A stretch of DNA of 47,066 nt from Chitinophagaceae bacterium (GTDB taxonomy: Bacteria > Bacteroidota > Bacteroidia > Chitinophagales > Chitinophagaceae). The stretch spans positions 1 through 47,066 of the forward strand of contig JAFMEV010000003.1 in the NCBI GenBank assembly GCA_017856545.1. Reading direction: 5' to 3'. Below the pieces are notes generated by a model. That model did no database searches. It saw only the letters and a list, made by a program, of their open reading frames with translations, and was not told where the DNA came from. The position numbers and the translations under genes were made by a program. Below, in pieces: positions 1-9,114 of this stretch (positions are counted from its first letter, which is position 1; each line of letters opens with the position of its first letter).

Positions 1-2
1 CA

Positions 3-65
3 GAATGTAAGAATGAATTTGCAAAAAATCCGAAAGCAAATTTAGCAGCAGCGGAATTAAAATAA
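3..65 (+). CDS. C-terminal fragment of a CDS truncated by the window edge (…ECKNEFAKNPKANLAAAELK*)
   Basis: Open frame from the window start to TAA at 63-65; too short to assign a family. Confidence 0.4.
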   Translation, partial: ECKNEFAKNPKANLAAAELK

Positions 66-78
66 AGTAATGGAATCA

Positions 79-100
79 CTGAGTCCCTTCGGAGACTCAG
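79..100. terminator. Hairpin CTGAGTC-CCTTCGGA-GACTCAG abutting the SNF2 stop codon
   Basis: 7-bp inverted repeat with a UUCG-type loop between convergent gene ends; no strong T tract. Confidence 0.45.
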
Positions 101-3100
101 TTATGAAAATAGATAATTGATATCTTCTTTGGTAAGAGATTTAACAAATCCTTCTTCATCGGAAATTAAATCTTTTGCCAAAGCTCTTTTTCTATCTTGT
201 AATTTCAGAATTTTATCTTCCACCGTATCATTACAAATCATACGGTAAGCAAAAATATTTTTTGTTTGACCAATACGATGGGTTCTATCAATAGCTTGTT
301 GCTCCACTGCTGGATTCCACCAAGGATCTACAATGTACACATAATCAGCAGCAGTTAAGTTTAAACCAACTCCACCAGCTTTTAAAGAAATTAAAAATAC
401 TCTACACTTTGGATCGTTTTGGAAACGCTCAATCGCTCTTTCTCTTTCTTGAATAGTACTAGAGCCATCAAAATATTCGAAATCAATTCCTAATTTGGTG
501 AGTTCTTCCTTGATTAACCCCAGCATTCCCAAAAACTGAGAGAAAACAAGGGCTTTATGATCACCAATATTTTCAACGATCTCACGTGTCAACTCCGTTA
601 ATTTAACTGACTCGTTTGGATAGCTTTCATCTTTTATAATCGCAGGACTGTCACATATTTGACGAAGTTTCATCAAACCTTGTAATATAGATAATTGAGA
701 TTTTTGCAAACCCTTCTCTTCCACCATACCTAATAACTTATCTCTATAGTCATTTCTATACGCTTCGTAAATTTTTCTTTGCGCATCTCCCATTTCACAA
801 TACAAAACCATTTCTTGTTTCTCTGGTAAATCTTTAGCCACTTGCTCCTTGGTTCTTCTTAAAATGAAAGGGAAAACAAATTTTCTCAAATGCTCTTTTT
901 GCTCTTGCTCATCAAATTTATCAATAGGCATCGAGAAATTATGCTTGAAGAATTCAACTGATCCCAACATGCCAGGATTCAAGAAATTCATTTGAGCATA
1001 AATATCAAATGTATTATTCTGCAAAGGCGTACCACTCAAACACAATCTGTTGGTAGCTTTTAATAAAGAAGCTGCTTTTGTTACTTTACTAGTTGGATTT
1101 TTAATGGCTTGACTCTCATCCAAAATCACATAATCAAATGCTAATTCAGAAAACATTTTAATATCGCTTCTTAGAGTACCATAGGTAGTGATAATTACTT
1201 CTACCTCTCTATTGATCAACTGTGTTTTATTTCTACTGCCTCCGTGATGAATTTGGAAAGTTAATGAAGGAGTAAATTTCTTTAATTCATTTTGCCAGTT
1301 ATACATCAAACTGGTTGGACATACCACTAAGGCAAAAAGTTGACCATTCTTTTCTTTCAAATGTTGTAAGAAAGATAAGGTTTGAATGGTTTTACCCAAA
1401 CCCATATCATCAGCCAAAATTCCACCCCATTGAACATCATGCAAATAATTTAACCATTGGAAACCACTTACCTGATAAGGTCTAAGCGTTGCAGTCAAAT
1501 GCGATGGTGGATCAACTGCTGCAATAGTATATTTTTCTCTTATGTTTTCGTACTTTCCTTCTAATTGGAAAATTAATTCTGTCTCATCTCTTTGTTGATA
1601 CAATTCATCAATCACAGAAAAATGATACTTGCTTAATTTTAAATTATCTGTTTTACCCTCACCCACCTTAAAGAGTAAAGAATATTTTTGAATCCATTCT
1701 TCAGGTAAAACACCTAAACTTCCATCTTTTAACGGAATATATTGTTGCTTATTGGTAAGCATGTTTTTAATATCCTGTACAGACACTTTTTGATCCCCAA
1801 AGGAAATTTCCACTTTGGCATCAAACCAATCTGTATTACTGCTTATGTATAATCTAGTAGCAGGTTTGGCTGTGTTAAACTTGTATTGTTTTAGAGACTC
1901 GGTTCCAAATAATGGAATTTGTCTTTCTCTTAAAGTATCTATGAATAAAAAGAACCAATTATTCTTTAAGACCTCAGAACCTTTTAATGCTAAAACATTT
2001 CCTTCATTAGGTCTTACGAATCCAGAGTGTAATTGCTCAATCACCAACATCAATTGTCTCTCTTCTGCAAAATTTCGCTCTAAAATAATAATCTTATCTC
2101 CCTCTTGCTGAATGACGCTTGCATTATCATCTTTGGTTACAATAATATTCTGATAAACAAATAAAGGTTCGAAAAATAAAAAGTCATTGCTTTCTCTTAG
2201 GAAAATTTGCAAGGTTGGCTTGATATTTTTTAATTTTTCTTGTACGACATTATCAAATTCCACAACATATTGCTTTGCCAAAGGCAACAAAGTAGATTGC
2301 AAATAACTTGACCAATTATCTAGTGATACTTCTTGAAATCCATTTGGCAAGAAACGCTCCACCCACATTAAGTCTTCTCTTGTTTTCCAATGATGCCATT
2401 CATGATGGTATTGAAAAATATAATGGGATTTAGATTGATTGTCTTCGATGCCCATTTTACCAGCAGCAATATTAACATGAGCATATACCATGTACTTGTC
2501 TTCCAATTTTTCTACCCTAAAAGAAGGCTGAATAGGCTGGTAGACTAAATCTGCTTTTTGCAAATTAGCTGTAGTAAATGGTTTATTATGTGGAATGAAG
2601 AAACTAAAAGGATGTTCAGATAAATCTCTCCAAACTTTTTCAATTTTAGGATGCAAGTACTCTTGCATTAATTCTTTTGTTTCTTCAGGTAAGCTTGCCT
2701 CATCTGCATGAAGAATGGTATCCCAGAAACCTTGAAATGGTGAATTTTTATTTAAAAACTTAGCCATTTCAGCAGGTTGCAATTTCTTCACTAATTGCAA
2801 CAAAACTTTATCTTCTTCATTGATTAATGCAGGTGTAACTAATTTAGCTAAGTCTATTTTTTCTACTTTCCCAATAAAAGAAGTTCCTTCATCATTCACT
2901 TCCCCTTTAATGATATTAAATTGTATATAAGGATAACTATTGGCATCTTCTTGCATAACCAATCCAAAGCGATGGGTGATTTTTTCTTCTTTAGGCTCTC
3001 TGGTTTCAACTTCTACGATAGGTAATGACTTAGAAAAACCGATTTGCTTAGAAATGCCATCATTATTGATTCTTTGAATACTACTATCTAATACTTTTAA

Positions 3101-3859
3101 GAAAGGTTTTCCATCTTGATAAGTAAACTCAAATTTATTTTCTAGGTTATCTTTTAATGAATAACCATATAATGCTAATAACTTATTTTTTTCTCTATCC
3201 CAGTTTCTAATTGAATCAAAATAATCTGCACCTTTTAATTGAAATAGCAACAATAAAAGCATGGTCTTATGCAAACAAAGAGGATAAGCTGTTTCAGACA
3301 AGCAATCACAAGAAGTATCAAAAAATCTTTCTTCGTTTTTTTGAATGATGATATGATGCGTTTTTCCATGATGCTCCACTTCTGCTTCTACCCTTTCATT
3401 CTCACTCAATAAAATATGAGGTCTTATGGTTTTTAAAGTATTTTCTGCTTTTTCAAAAGTGTCTTTTGAACAAAGCATCTTGATCATTTTAAGATCTAAG
3501 TTTTTAGTTCGCAGTAATGTATGGGTAGTCTTGTAGGCCTCCGATTGATATTCCAACATATTTTTATCCATTAAATCTTGGATAAAAAACAAAGCGGCAG
3601 CTTTATGTCTACAAACTTCTGATAAATTATAAGGACAGCCACATCTTAAAGACAAAGTAGCTGGATTCTTAAAGTTCTCAATCGTCACTTTATAAAAAGT
3701 GCTATAGCCATCATCTTTAACCCTGCAATGGATAGAACCCAATAATGGATCGAACTTAACAAGTTCAATATTTTTTAAGGCAAAAATTCGCTTACCTCTT
3801 CTAATCACCTCTTCGGTGCCGTAACTGTATATGTGTTTAACTAAATAGGGTAATGCCAT
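101..3859 (-). CDS. SNF2-family DEAD/DEAH helicase with N-terminal SWIM-type zinc finger region
   Basis: Motifs GGILADDMGLGKTIQTLSFL, DESQAIKNP, SGTPLQNN, VGLNLTAADYVYIVDPWWNPAVEQQAIDRTHRIGQ; Cys/His cluster CGCPYNLSEVCRHKAA. Confidence 0.93.
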   Translation of the reverse strand: MALPYLVKHIYSYGTEEVIRRGKRIFALKNIELVKFDPLLGSIHCRVKDDGYSTFYKVTIENFKNPATLSLRCGCPYNLSEVCRHKAAALFFIQDLMDKNMLEYQSEAYKTTHTLLRTKNLDLKMIKMLCSKDTFEKAENTLKTIRPHILLSENERVEAEVEHHGKTHHIIIQKNEERFFDTSCDCLSETAYPLCLHKTMLLLLLFQLKGADYFDSIRNWDREKNKLLALYGYSLKDNLENKFEFTYQDGKPFLKVLDSSIQRINNDGISKQIGFSKSLPIVEVETREPKEEKITHRFGLVMQEDANSYPYIQFNIIKGEVNDEGTSFIGKVEKIDLAKLVTPALINEEDKVLLQLVKKLQPAEMAKFLNKNSPFQGFWDTILHADEASLPEETKELMQEYLHPKIEKVWRDLSEHPFSFFIPHNKPFTTANLQKADLVYQPIQPSFRVEKLEDKYMVYAHVNIAAGKMGIEDNQSKSHYIFQYHHEWHHWKTREDLMWVERFLPNGFQEVSLDNWSSYLQSTLLPLAKQYVVEFDNVVQEKLKNIKPTLQIFLRESNDFLFFEPLFVYQNIIVTKDDNASVIQQEGDKIIILERNFAEERQLMLVIEQLHSGFVRPNEGNVLALKGSEVLKNNWFFLFIDTLRERQIPLFGTESLKQYKFNTAKPATRLYISSNTDWFDAKVEISFGDQKVSVQDIKNMLTNKQQYIPLKDGSLGVLPEEWIQKYSLLFKVGEGKTDNLKLSKYHFSVIDELYQQRDETELIFQLEGKYENIREKYTIAAVDPPSHLTATLRPYQVSGFQWLNYLHDVQWGGILADDMGLGKTIQTLSFLQHLKEKNGQLFALVVCPTSLMYNWQNELKKFTPSLTFQIHHGGSRNKTQLINREVEVIITTYGTLRSDIKMFSELAFDYVILDESQAIKNPTSKVTKAASLLKATNRLCLSGTPLQNNTFDIYAQMNFLNPGMLGSVEFFKHNFSMPIDKFDEQEQKEHLRKFVFPFILRRTKEQVAKDLPEKQEMVLYCEMGDAQRKIYEAYRNDYRDKLLGMVEEKGLQKSQLSILQGLMKLRQICDSPAIIKDESYPNESVKLTELTREIVENIGDHKALVFSQFLGMLGLIKEELTKLGIDFEYFDGSSTIQERERAIERFQNDPKCRVFLISLKAGGVGLNLTAADYVYIVDPWWNPAVEQQAIDRTHRIGQTKNIFAYRMICNDTVEDKILKLQDRKRALAKDLISDEEGFVKSLTKEDINYLFS

Positions 3860-3867
3860 AATAAATA

Positions 3868-3895
3868 CAAATTACCCTTCAAAAAGGGCAATTTG
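3868..3895 (-). terminator. Hairpin CAAATTACCCTT/AAGGGCAATTTG between comB-like gene and SNF2 gene
   Basis: 12-nt arms with one mismatch and a 4-nt loop; could be a terminator or a 5'UTR hairpin. Confidence 0.4.
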
Positions 3896-3915
3896 CAAAT
3901 GTACAACTTTGTGGG

Positions 3916-4650
3916 CTATTTTAAGTCAATCAATGCCCCATTCTTGAAAATGGGCAAAGAAGGGGCAACATCCTTAGAAATACAATATAGCATGTCTTCT
4001 TCTAAGCCATATGCTGCCAAACGATGCCAATGTGTTAGGGTCTTAATATAGTTTGGCAAATCCGCCTTGTGCATGTTATATAAATTATTGGCCATATAAC
4101 TACTATCGCAATGAATTGTAAACTGGTCTTTGATTTCTTCAATCACTGCTCCAGCAAATAAAGTGTCTTCTATATTAAATCTATTTTTCCAACCAGAACA
4201 ACCTAAAATAATATTGGCATTTTGTTCTTTTAAAAAACTAACCACTTTTGATAAATTAGGAAATGAGCCTGTTATCACTTCTTTAGCACCTTGCTTCAAA
4301 GCCATATGCAACAATTTGGTACCATTGGTAGTGGTAATCACAAGGGTTTTATTTTCGATAAAAGATCTTGGATATTCAGAAGGCGAATTACCATAAGCCA
4401 ATCCTGGAATAATTTTTCCATCTCTTTCACCCGCAGTAATTCCTCCCGTTTGCTTACCCATTTCGATACATAATTCCGCTGAATCAACAGGGATAATTTT
4501 GGATGCACCATTATATAAAGCAGTCGCCATGGTGGAGGTAGCTCTAAACACATCAATAATCACTACTATTGAATCATGCACTTCATACAAGTCTAATAAA
4601 GAAGGGGTTAATACCGTGTGTAGACTTGGTTTCTTTTTTTGTTCACTCAT
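3916..4650 (-). CDS. comB: 2-phosphosulfolactate phosphatase family protein (ComB-like)
   Basis: VVIIDVFRATSTMATALYNGA, GITAGERDGKIIPG, LVITTTNGTKLLH, ILGCSGWKNRFNIEDTLFAGAV are typical of ComB. Confidence 0.88.
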   Translation of the reverse strand: MSEQKKKPSLHTVLTPSLLDLYEVHDSIVVIIDVFRATSTMATALYNGASKIIPVDSAELCIEMGKQTGGITAGERDGKIIPGLAYGNSPSEYPRSFIENKTLVITTTNGTKLLHMALKQGAKEVITGSFPNLSKVVSFLKEQNANIILGCSGWKNRFNIEDTLFAGAVIEEIKDQFTIHCDSSYMANNLYNMHKADLPNYIKTLTHWHRLAAYGLEEDMLYCISKDVAPSLPIFKNGALIDLK

Positions 4651-4687
4651 AGGCGCAAAGATACAACAAGACTCATTTTTTTAATCG

Positions 4688-5035
4688 TTAAATTTTATCT
4701 TTTGCTTTATTTAACAATAAAATTTCCGAAATAATAATCTCTGTTGTAGCTCTTTTGATTTCATTCTTATCTGTATAAGATTTATTCACAATTCTACCCT
4801 CAATGGCAATTTCGGAACCCTTCAATAAATACTGTTCTGCATATTGTGCCAACTTAGACCATGCTACTAAATTAAACCACTGTGTTTCATCCACCCATTC
4901 CCCTTTTGCATTTTTAAATCGGTCATTGACTGCAATACTTAAATTGGCAACCTTTTTATCTGTATCAAAAATTTTGATCTCCGGGGCAGCACCTAGATGC
5001 CCAATTAATTGCACTTTGTTTTTAATTGCTTTCAT
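4688..5035 (-). CDS. ssb: Single-stranded DNA-binding protein
   Basis: OB-fold SSB signature NKVQLIGHLGAAPEIK…VANLSIAVNDRFKNAKGEWVDETQWFNLVAWSKLAQYAEQYLLKGSEIAIEGRI; start chosen at MKAIKNKV inside the longer ORF. Confidence 0.92.
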   Translation of the reverse strand: MKAIKNKVQLIGHLGAAPEIKIFDTDKKVANLSIAVNDRFKNAKGEWVDETQWFNLVAWSKLAQYAEQYLLKGSEIAIEGRIVNKSYTDKNEIKRATTEIIISEILLLNKAKDKI

Positions 5036-5108
5036 AAAATTATTTTTTTGTTGAACCACAAAACTGCAAGAAAGCAAAGTGCTAAAACATAGTAATTATC
5101 TATACAAA

Positions 5109-5132
5109 AAAAGGGGGCAATTGCCCCCTTTT
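5109..5132. terminator. Perfect palindrome AAAAGGGGGCAATTGCCCCCTTTT, intrinsic terminator after gcvT
   Basis: 24-nt perfect inverted repeat with A/T flanks just downstream of the gcvT stop. Confidence 0.85.
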
Positions 5133-5151
5133 ATATGATGTTGATCATTTT

Positions 5152-6246
5152 TTACTTAAAAGGAAACTTCACCACTTTAGCCTTAACCAGCGTATTTCTA
5201 ATATCAATATAAATTTCAGTACCCAATTTTGCATGTTCCGTTGCAACATAACCTAAGCCAATTGCTTTGCCTAAACTTGGGGCCTGCGTTCCAGATGTAA
5301 CGGAACCAATTTCTTTTCCATCAGCATCTTTAATTATATAATAATGACGAGGTATCCCTCTATCAATCATTTCAAAACCTACTAATTTTTTAGCAACTCC
5401 ATTTTCTTTTTGAGCTTTAATAGCAGCAGCATTGGTAAACTCTTTGGTGAATTTTGTAATCCAACCTAAACCAGCTTCAATAGGGCTAGTGGTATCATCA
5501 ATATCATTACCGTATAAACAAAAGCCCATCTCTAATCTTAAAGTGTCTCTTGCACCCAATCCAATAGGTTGTATACCAAATGCAGCTCCTTTTTCAAATA
5601 AAGCATCCCAAACTTTTGAAGCATTATCGTCTATATCTTCAAAATAAATTTCAACACCTCCAGCACCTGTATATCCTGTTGCACTAATTAAAACATTATC
5701 AATGCCCAATAAAGTTCCTTTTGCAAAACTATAATAAGGCATATTGAGCACATCAATATCTGTCATTTGTTGTACAATCTGAGTAGCTTTTGGACCTTGC
5801 ACCGCTAACAAAGCAGTCTTTGCACTAATATTATGCATTTCAACTCCCTTTGTATTATAACTACTAATCCAATTCCAATCTTTTTCAATATTAGAAGCAT
5901 TCACCACCAACATGTAAACTTTATGCTTCTCTACACAATACACCAATAAGTCATCTACAATACCGCCAGTAGTATTTGGCAAGCAACTATACTGTGCTTT
6001 ACCATCTTCTAAAACTGAAGCATCGTTAGATGTTACACGTTGAATTAAATCCAATGCATCTGGTCCTCTTAAAATAAACTCTCCCATATGACTCACGTCA
6101 AATACGCCAGCAGCATTTCTAACAGCAGCATGCTCCACATTAATTCCAGCATAACTAATTGGCATATTGTATCCAGCAAAAGCAGCCATTTTTGCACCAA
6201 GTGCTAAATGTTTAGCAGTAAAAGGGGTGTTTAAGATTTCACTCAT
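5152..6246 (-). CDS. gcvT: Glycine cleavage system aminomethyltransferase (T-protein)
   Basis: [94 protein letters not shown]. Confidence 0.97.
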   Translation of the reverse strand: MSEILNTPFTAKHLALGAKMAAFAGYNMPISYAGINVEHAAVRNAAGVFDVSHMGEFILRGPDALDLIQRVTSNDASVLEDGKAQYSCLPNTTGGIVDDLLVYCVEKHKVYMLVVNASNIEKDWNWISSYNTKGVEMHNISAKTALLAVQGPKATQIVQQMTDIDVLNMPYYSFAKGTLLGIDNVLISATGYTGAGGVEIYFEDIDDNASKVWDALFEKGAAFGIQPIGLGARDTLRLEMGFCLYGNDIDDTTSPIEAGLGWITKFTKEFTNAAAIKAQKENGVAKKLVGFEMIDRGIPRHYYIIKDADGKEIGSVTSGTQAPSLGKAIGLGYVATEHAKLGTEIYIDIRNTLVKAKVVKFPFK

Positions 6247-6275
6247 CTATTTAAAATTTGTCCAAAGGTACATAA

Positions 6276-6310
6276 AAAAAACACCCCCTCTAAAAAGAAG
6301 GGATGTTTTT
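6276..6310 (-). terminator. Terminator-like hairpin downstream of the pspC gene
   Basis: AAAACA-CCC…GGG-TGTTTT inverted repeat with T-rich flank between pspC stop (6335) and gcvT start. Confidence 0.6.
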
Positions 6311-6334
6311 CATCTTAACTATAAACAATTGAAT

Positions 6335-8593
6335 CTAATAAGTAAAACGCTCCAAAACCCAATTGATGTCGGTTAATTTACCTGCGACTTTTGGAAGTCT
6401 GCTTTTCTTTACATCTGAAGCATCTACAGATGCGGATATCTTTTGGGTAGATTTATTGATATCCTTTTTTTGCTTCTCCAAAGCTTTGTCAATTTTTTCT
6501 AACTCTCTTAATTTTTCTTCTCTGTTTTTCTCTAAATTATTTTCAATCTCTTCTCTTTCTCTTTTCAATTCCTCCAATCTTTGCTCCATTTCGTCTGGAT
6601 CCTGATCATCGTTATTTAATTTCTCCTCAGCATCATCATCTCTTTTGATTTTTTCTAAACCAGTGGCAGTCATTTTATACTCAACGCCACGCTCATAAGA
6701 AAATGATTCATTATCCCATGGCTCATTCCACTCATCATACCAATCATCATCAGAAGAAATACGGTCAAAGGTTTCGGTATGCATACCTCTGCCATTGATT
6801 CTAACATTGGTTTGAGACCAACCTTTATTAGTTATTTTGATTCGCTTACCCAATGGCACAGCAATAGTCATAATAATATGTTGGTTTCTGAATTTATCTT
6901 TCTTATTAATAGCAATACCTCTATCCAAAAACACCAAACTATCTTGTTGCGTCAAATCAAAATTAATTTTACTAGCTAATTCATTGGCATTTTGAATGGT
7001 TTTACCATTACTTAATTTCACCACTTTTACTTGAAAACTATCCGTCTTGGATTGAACAATTCTAATTCTTAGGTTTCTTACAAAAACAGTGTCTTCATCT
7101 GAAAACGCATCAAAAGGTGAAATTTGAAACCAACGATCTTCATAATATTTCATTTTTGGTGATGCGGTCACTTCTAAATAATCTACTGCAGGATTCGCTA
7201 ATGCAACTGTTTGTTCCTCTGGAACATTATGTTTAGAAAAACTATGCCCTAAGCTACTTCCAAAATAGAATAATAAAACCCAACCTACTACCCATAAAGC
7301 AACAAAGCTAGACCTTACCCATACATTGGCTTTTTTGTATCCAGCCAATTTTCTTACTACGGCAGTAACAATTCCTATGATAGGTACCCAAACAAAGAAT
7401 AATAAAGCACCATATACAGACCATATTTGCGCACCATCTTCCAATAAGAATTTTCTAAGCGGCATTACTGCAGTTGCTGCTACTCCAATTCCAAACAAAG
7501 CTGCTAATAATGAAATGCCTATAATACCTAATATAAAATATACAAAGGCTTTAATACTTATTGTGATGATTCTTCCTATATAGTAAACAATACCTTTTCT
7601 TTTTTCTGAAGGGTGAGCAGATGCCCCATTTTTTGTATTAGAAGCATGATCGGTTTGATATTTATTTTTCAAATCACTTCCCCATCCTTGCGCTCTTTTA
7701 CTAAAACCTTCCATATCATTTTGAATGGTATTCTTAATACTATTCAAATCCACTTTCTCCCCTACCATTTCTAATTTATCAGCACTTGTTTTTGCTTCTG
7801 GTAATACCAACCAAAGTACAATGTAAATAAATACTGATCCTGGACTAAATGTAATATCTAAGAAATTAGGGAAATCTGGTGCATCCCAAAATTGGAATAA
7901 ATGTATTTCTCTAAAATTAAATACTAAACGAATAAAAGGTATTAAAAATAAAATTCTGATAATCCATACCTTAATTCCAAAATATTTAGACAAGCCGGCA
8001 CAAACACCGCCAATCACTTTGTTTTCAATATCTCTAAACAATCTTTTTTTAACCCCTCCGATTTCTTTTACGGAAGAACTTGGAACGGCAATCCATAAAA
8101 TTAAATACCCTAAAATATTTACACCGATCAAAAAGATCCATAAAATTCTTACCAATAATGGTTCCAAGCCAAAGTAATTTGCAATACCACTACAAACTCC
8201 ACCTAAAACTTTGTTTTGCTCGTCACGGTATAAACGCTTTGGTCTTATATTATCCCAATTATTTTGTCCTTCATTTTGAGAAGAAGAATAATTAGAATTA
8301 CCTGAACTTGATTGTGCTTCAAAACCATCCTGTGCTTCAAAATCAGCTGGACGACCAATGCTTTCAATAATTAAATTGATATCATCTTCTGTAATACAAA
8401 CTGCACCCTTCTTCAATCTATCTTCACATAATTCTGCTACACGACATTCGATATCATTGATGATTTCATCTTTACCTTCTTCTTTTTCAAAATAAGCACT
8501 AAGCGATTCTATATAATTTTTCAAATTTTCATAAGCCATTTCTTCAATTGGAAGAATGCGACCTTGGAAATTTATATTGATTACTTTTTTCAT
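6335..8593 (-). CDS. PspC domain-containing membrane protein with two PspC repeats, TM region and C-terminal charged coiled coil
   Basis: RPKRLYRDEQNKVLGGVCSGIANYFGLEPLLVRILW and KKRLFRDIENKVIGGVCAGLSKYFGIKVWIIRILF are tandem PspC domains; start at MKKVININFQGR. Confidence 0.88.
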   Translation of the reverse strand: MKKVININFQGRILPIEEMAYENLKNYIESLSAYFEKEEGKDEIINDIECRVAELCEDRLKKGAVCITEDDINLIIESIGRPADFEAQDGFEAQSSSGNSNYSSSQNEGQNNWDNIRPKRLYRDEQNKVLGGVCSGIANYFGLEPLLVRILWIFLIGVNILGYLILWIAVPSSSVKEIGGVKKRLFRDIENKVIGGVCAGLSKYFGIKVWIIRILFLIPFIRLVFNFREIHLFQFWDAPDFPNFLDITFSPGSVFIYIVLWLVLPEAKTSADKLEMVGEKVDLNSIKNTIQNDMEGFSKRAQGWGSDLKNKYQTDHASNTKNGASAHPSEKRKGIVYYIGRIITISIKAFVYFILGIIGISLLAALFGIGVAATAVMPLRKFLLEDGAQIWSVYGALLFFVWVPIIGIVTAVVRKLAGYKKANVWVRSSFVALWVVGWVLLFYFGSSLGHSFSKHNVPEEQTVALANPAVDYLEVTASPKMKYYEDRWFQISPFDAFSDEDTVFVRNLRIRIVQSKTDSFQVKVVKLSNGKTIQNANELASKINFDLTQQDSLVFLDRGIAINKKDKFRNQHIIMTIAVPLGKRIKITNKGWSQTNVRINGRGMHTETFDRISSDDDWYDEWNEPWDNESFSYERGVEYKMTATGLEKIKRDDDAEEKLNNDDQDPDEMEQRLEELKREREEIENNLEKNREEKLRELEKIDKALEKQKKDINKSTQKISASVDASDVKKSRLPKVAGKLTDINWVLERFTY

Positions 8594-8603
8594 TACTTTA
8601 AAT

Positions 8604-8969
8604 TTATTCAGCAGTATCTGCTTCGTTAACAATGGGGTTTGCTTTTGGCGCAATAATGGCTTCAACCGAACTTGCCATTTCAGACCAAGTAGTATGTAAT
8701 GCTTGATAGGCTTTCTCGCCTTCTTCGGTCATTACAAAATATTTTCTTGGGGGTCCACTGATACTTTCTACCCAACGGTAATTTAATAAGCCCGCATTTT
8801 TTAATCTTGTTAACAAAGGATACAAAGTACCTTCTAGAATATGCAGATTGGCCGCTTTCATTTGCTCAACAATATCACTCGGATAAACCTCGCCTTGTTG
8901 AATGATGGACAATATGCAAAACTCCAAAACGCCCTTGCGCATCTGACTTTGTGTGTTTTGAATATCCAT
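8604..8969 (-). CDS. PadR family transcriptional regulator
   Basis: QMRKGVLEFCILSIIQQGEVYPSDIVEQMKAANLHILEGTLYPLLTRLKNAGLLNYRWVESISGPPRKYFVMTEEGEKA is a classic PadR wHTH. Confidence 0.93.
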   Translation of the reverse strand: MDIQNTQSQMRKGVLEFCILSIIQQGEVYPSDIVEQMKAANLHILEGTLYPLLTRLKNAGLLNYRWVESISGPPRKYFVMTEEGEKAYQALHTTWSEMASSVEAIIAPKANPIVNEADTAE

Positions 8970-8986
8970 AATTTGAATTTATACCA

Positions 8987-8994
8987 CAAAGCTA
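8987..8994 (-). promoter_or_regulatory. Putative Bacteroidota -7 element TAGCTTTG for padR-pspC
   Basis: Matches TAnnTTTG on the minus strand, upstream of the padR start. Confidence 0.5.
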
Positions 8995-9005
8995 AGGAGA
9001 AATAA

Positions 9006-9028
9006 GGTACTATGCATCACATAGTACC
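9006..9028. promoter_or_regulatory. Putative PadR operator GGTACTATG-CATCA-CATAGTACC
   Basis: Perfect 9-bp inverted repeat with 5-nt spacer, lying over the -33 region expected from the TAGCTTTG -7 element. Confidence 0.6.
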
Positions 9029-9055
9029 AAGTTTTTTATAGTTCTATAAAATAAA

Positions 9056-9092
9056 AAATCCTAAGATATTGAATTACAATACTTTAGGATTT
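9056..9092 (-). terminator. Terminator of the M16 peptidase operon
   Basis: AAATCCTAA/TTAGGATTT stem; on the minus strand it is followed by a T-rich run. Confidence 0.7.
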
Positions 9093-9114
9093 AAAATATT
9101 TTTAAAAATTATTT

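Noticed and set aside
1815-2111. 98-aa antisense ORF inside the SNF2 gene
   Set aside because: Opposes a confidently assigned CDS and has no recognisable features; the same applies to other short antisense ORFs in the track.
6247-6334. Glycine riboswitch upstream of gcvT
   Set aside because: The 88-nt gap is largely taken up by the pspC terminator, too little space for a glycine aptamer, and no conserved motifs seen.
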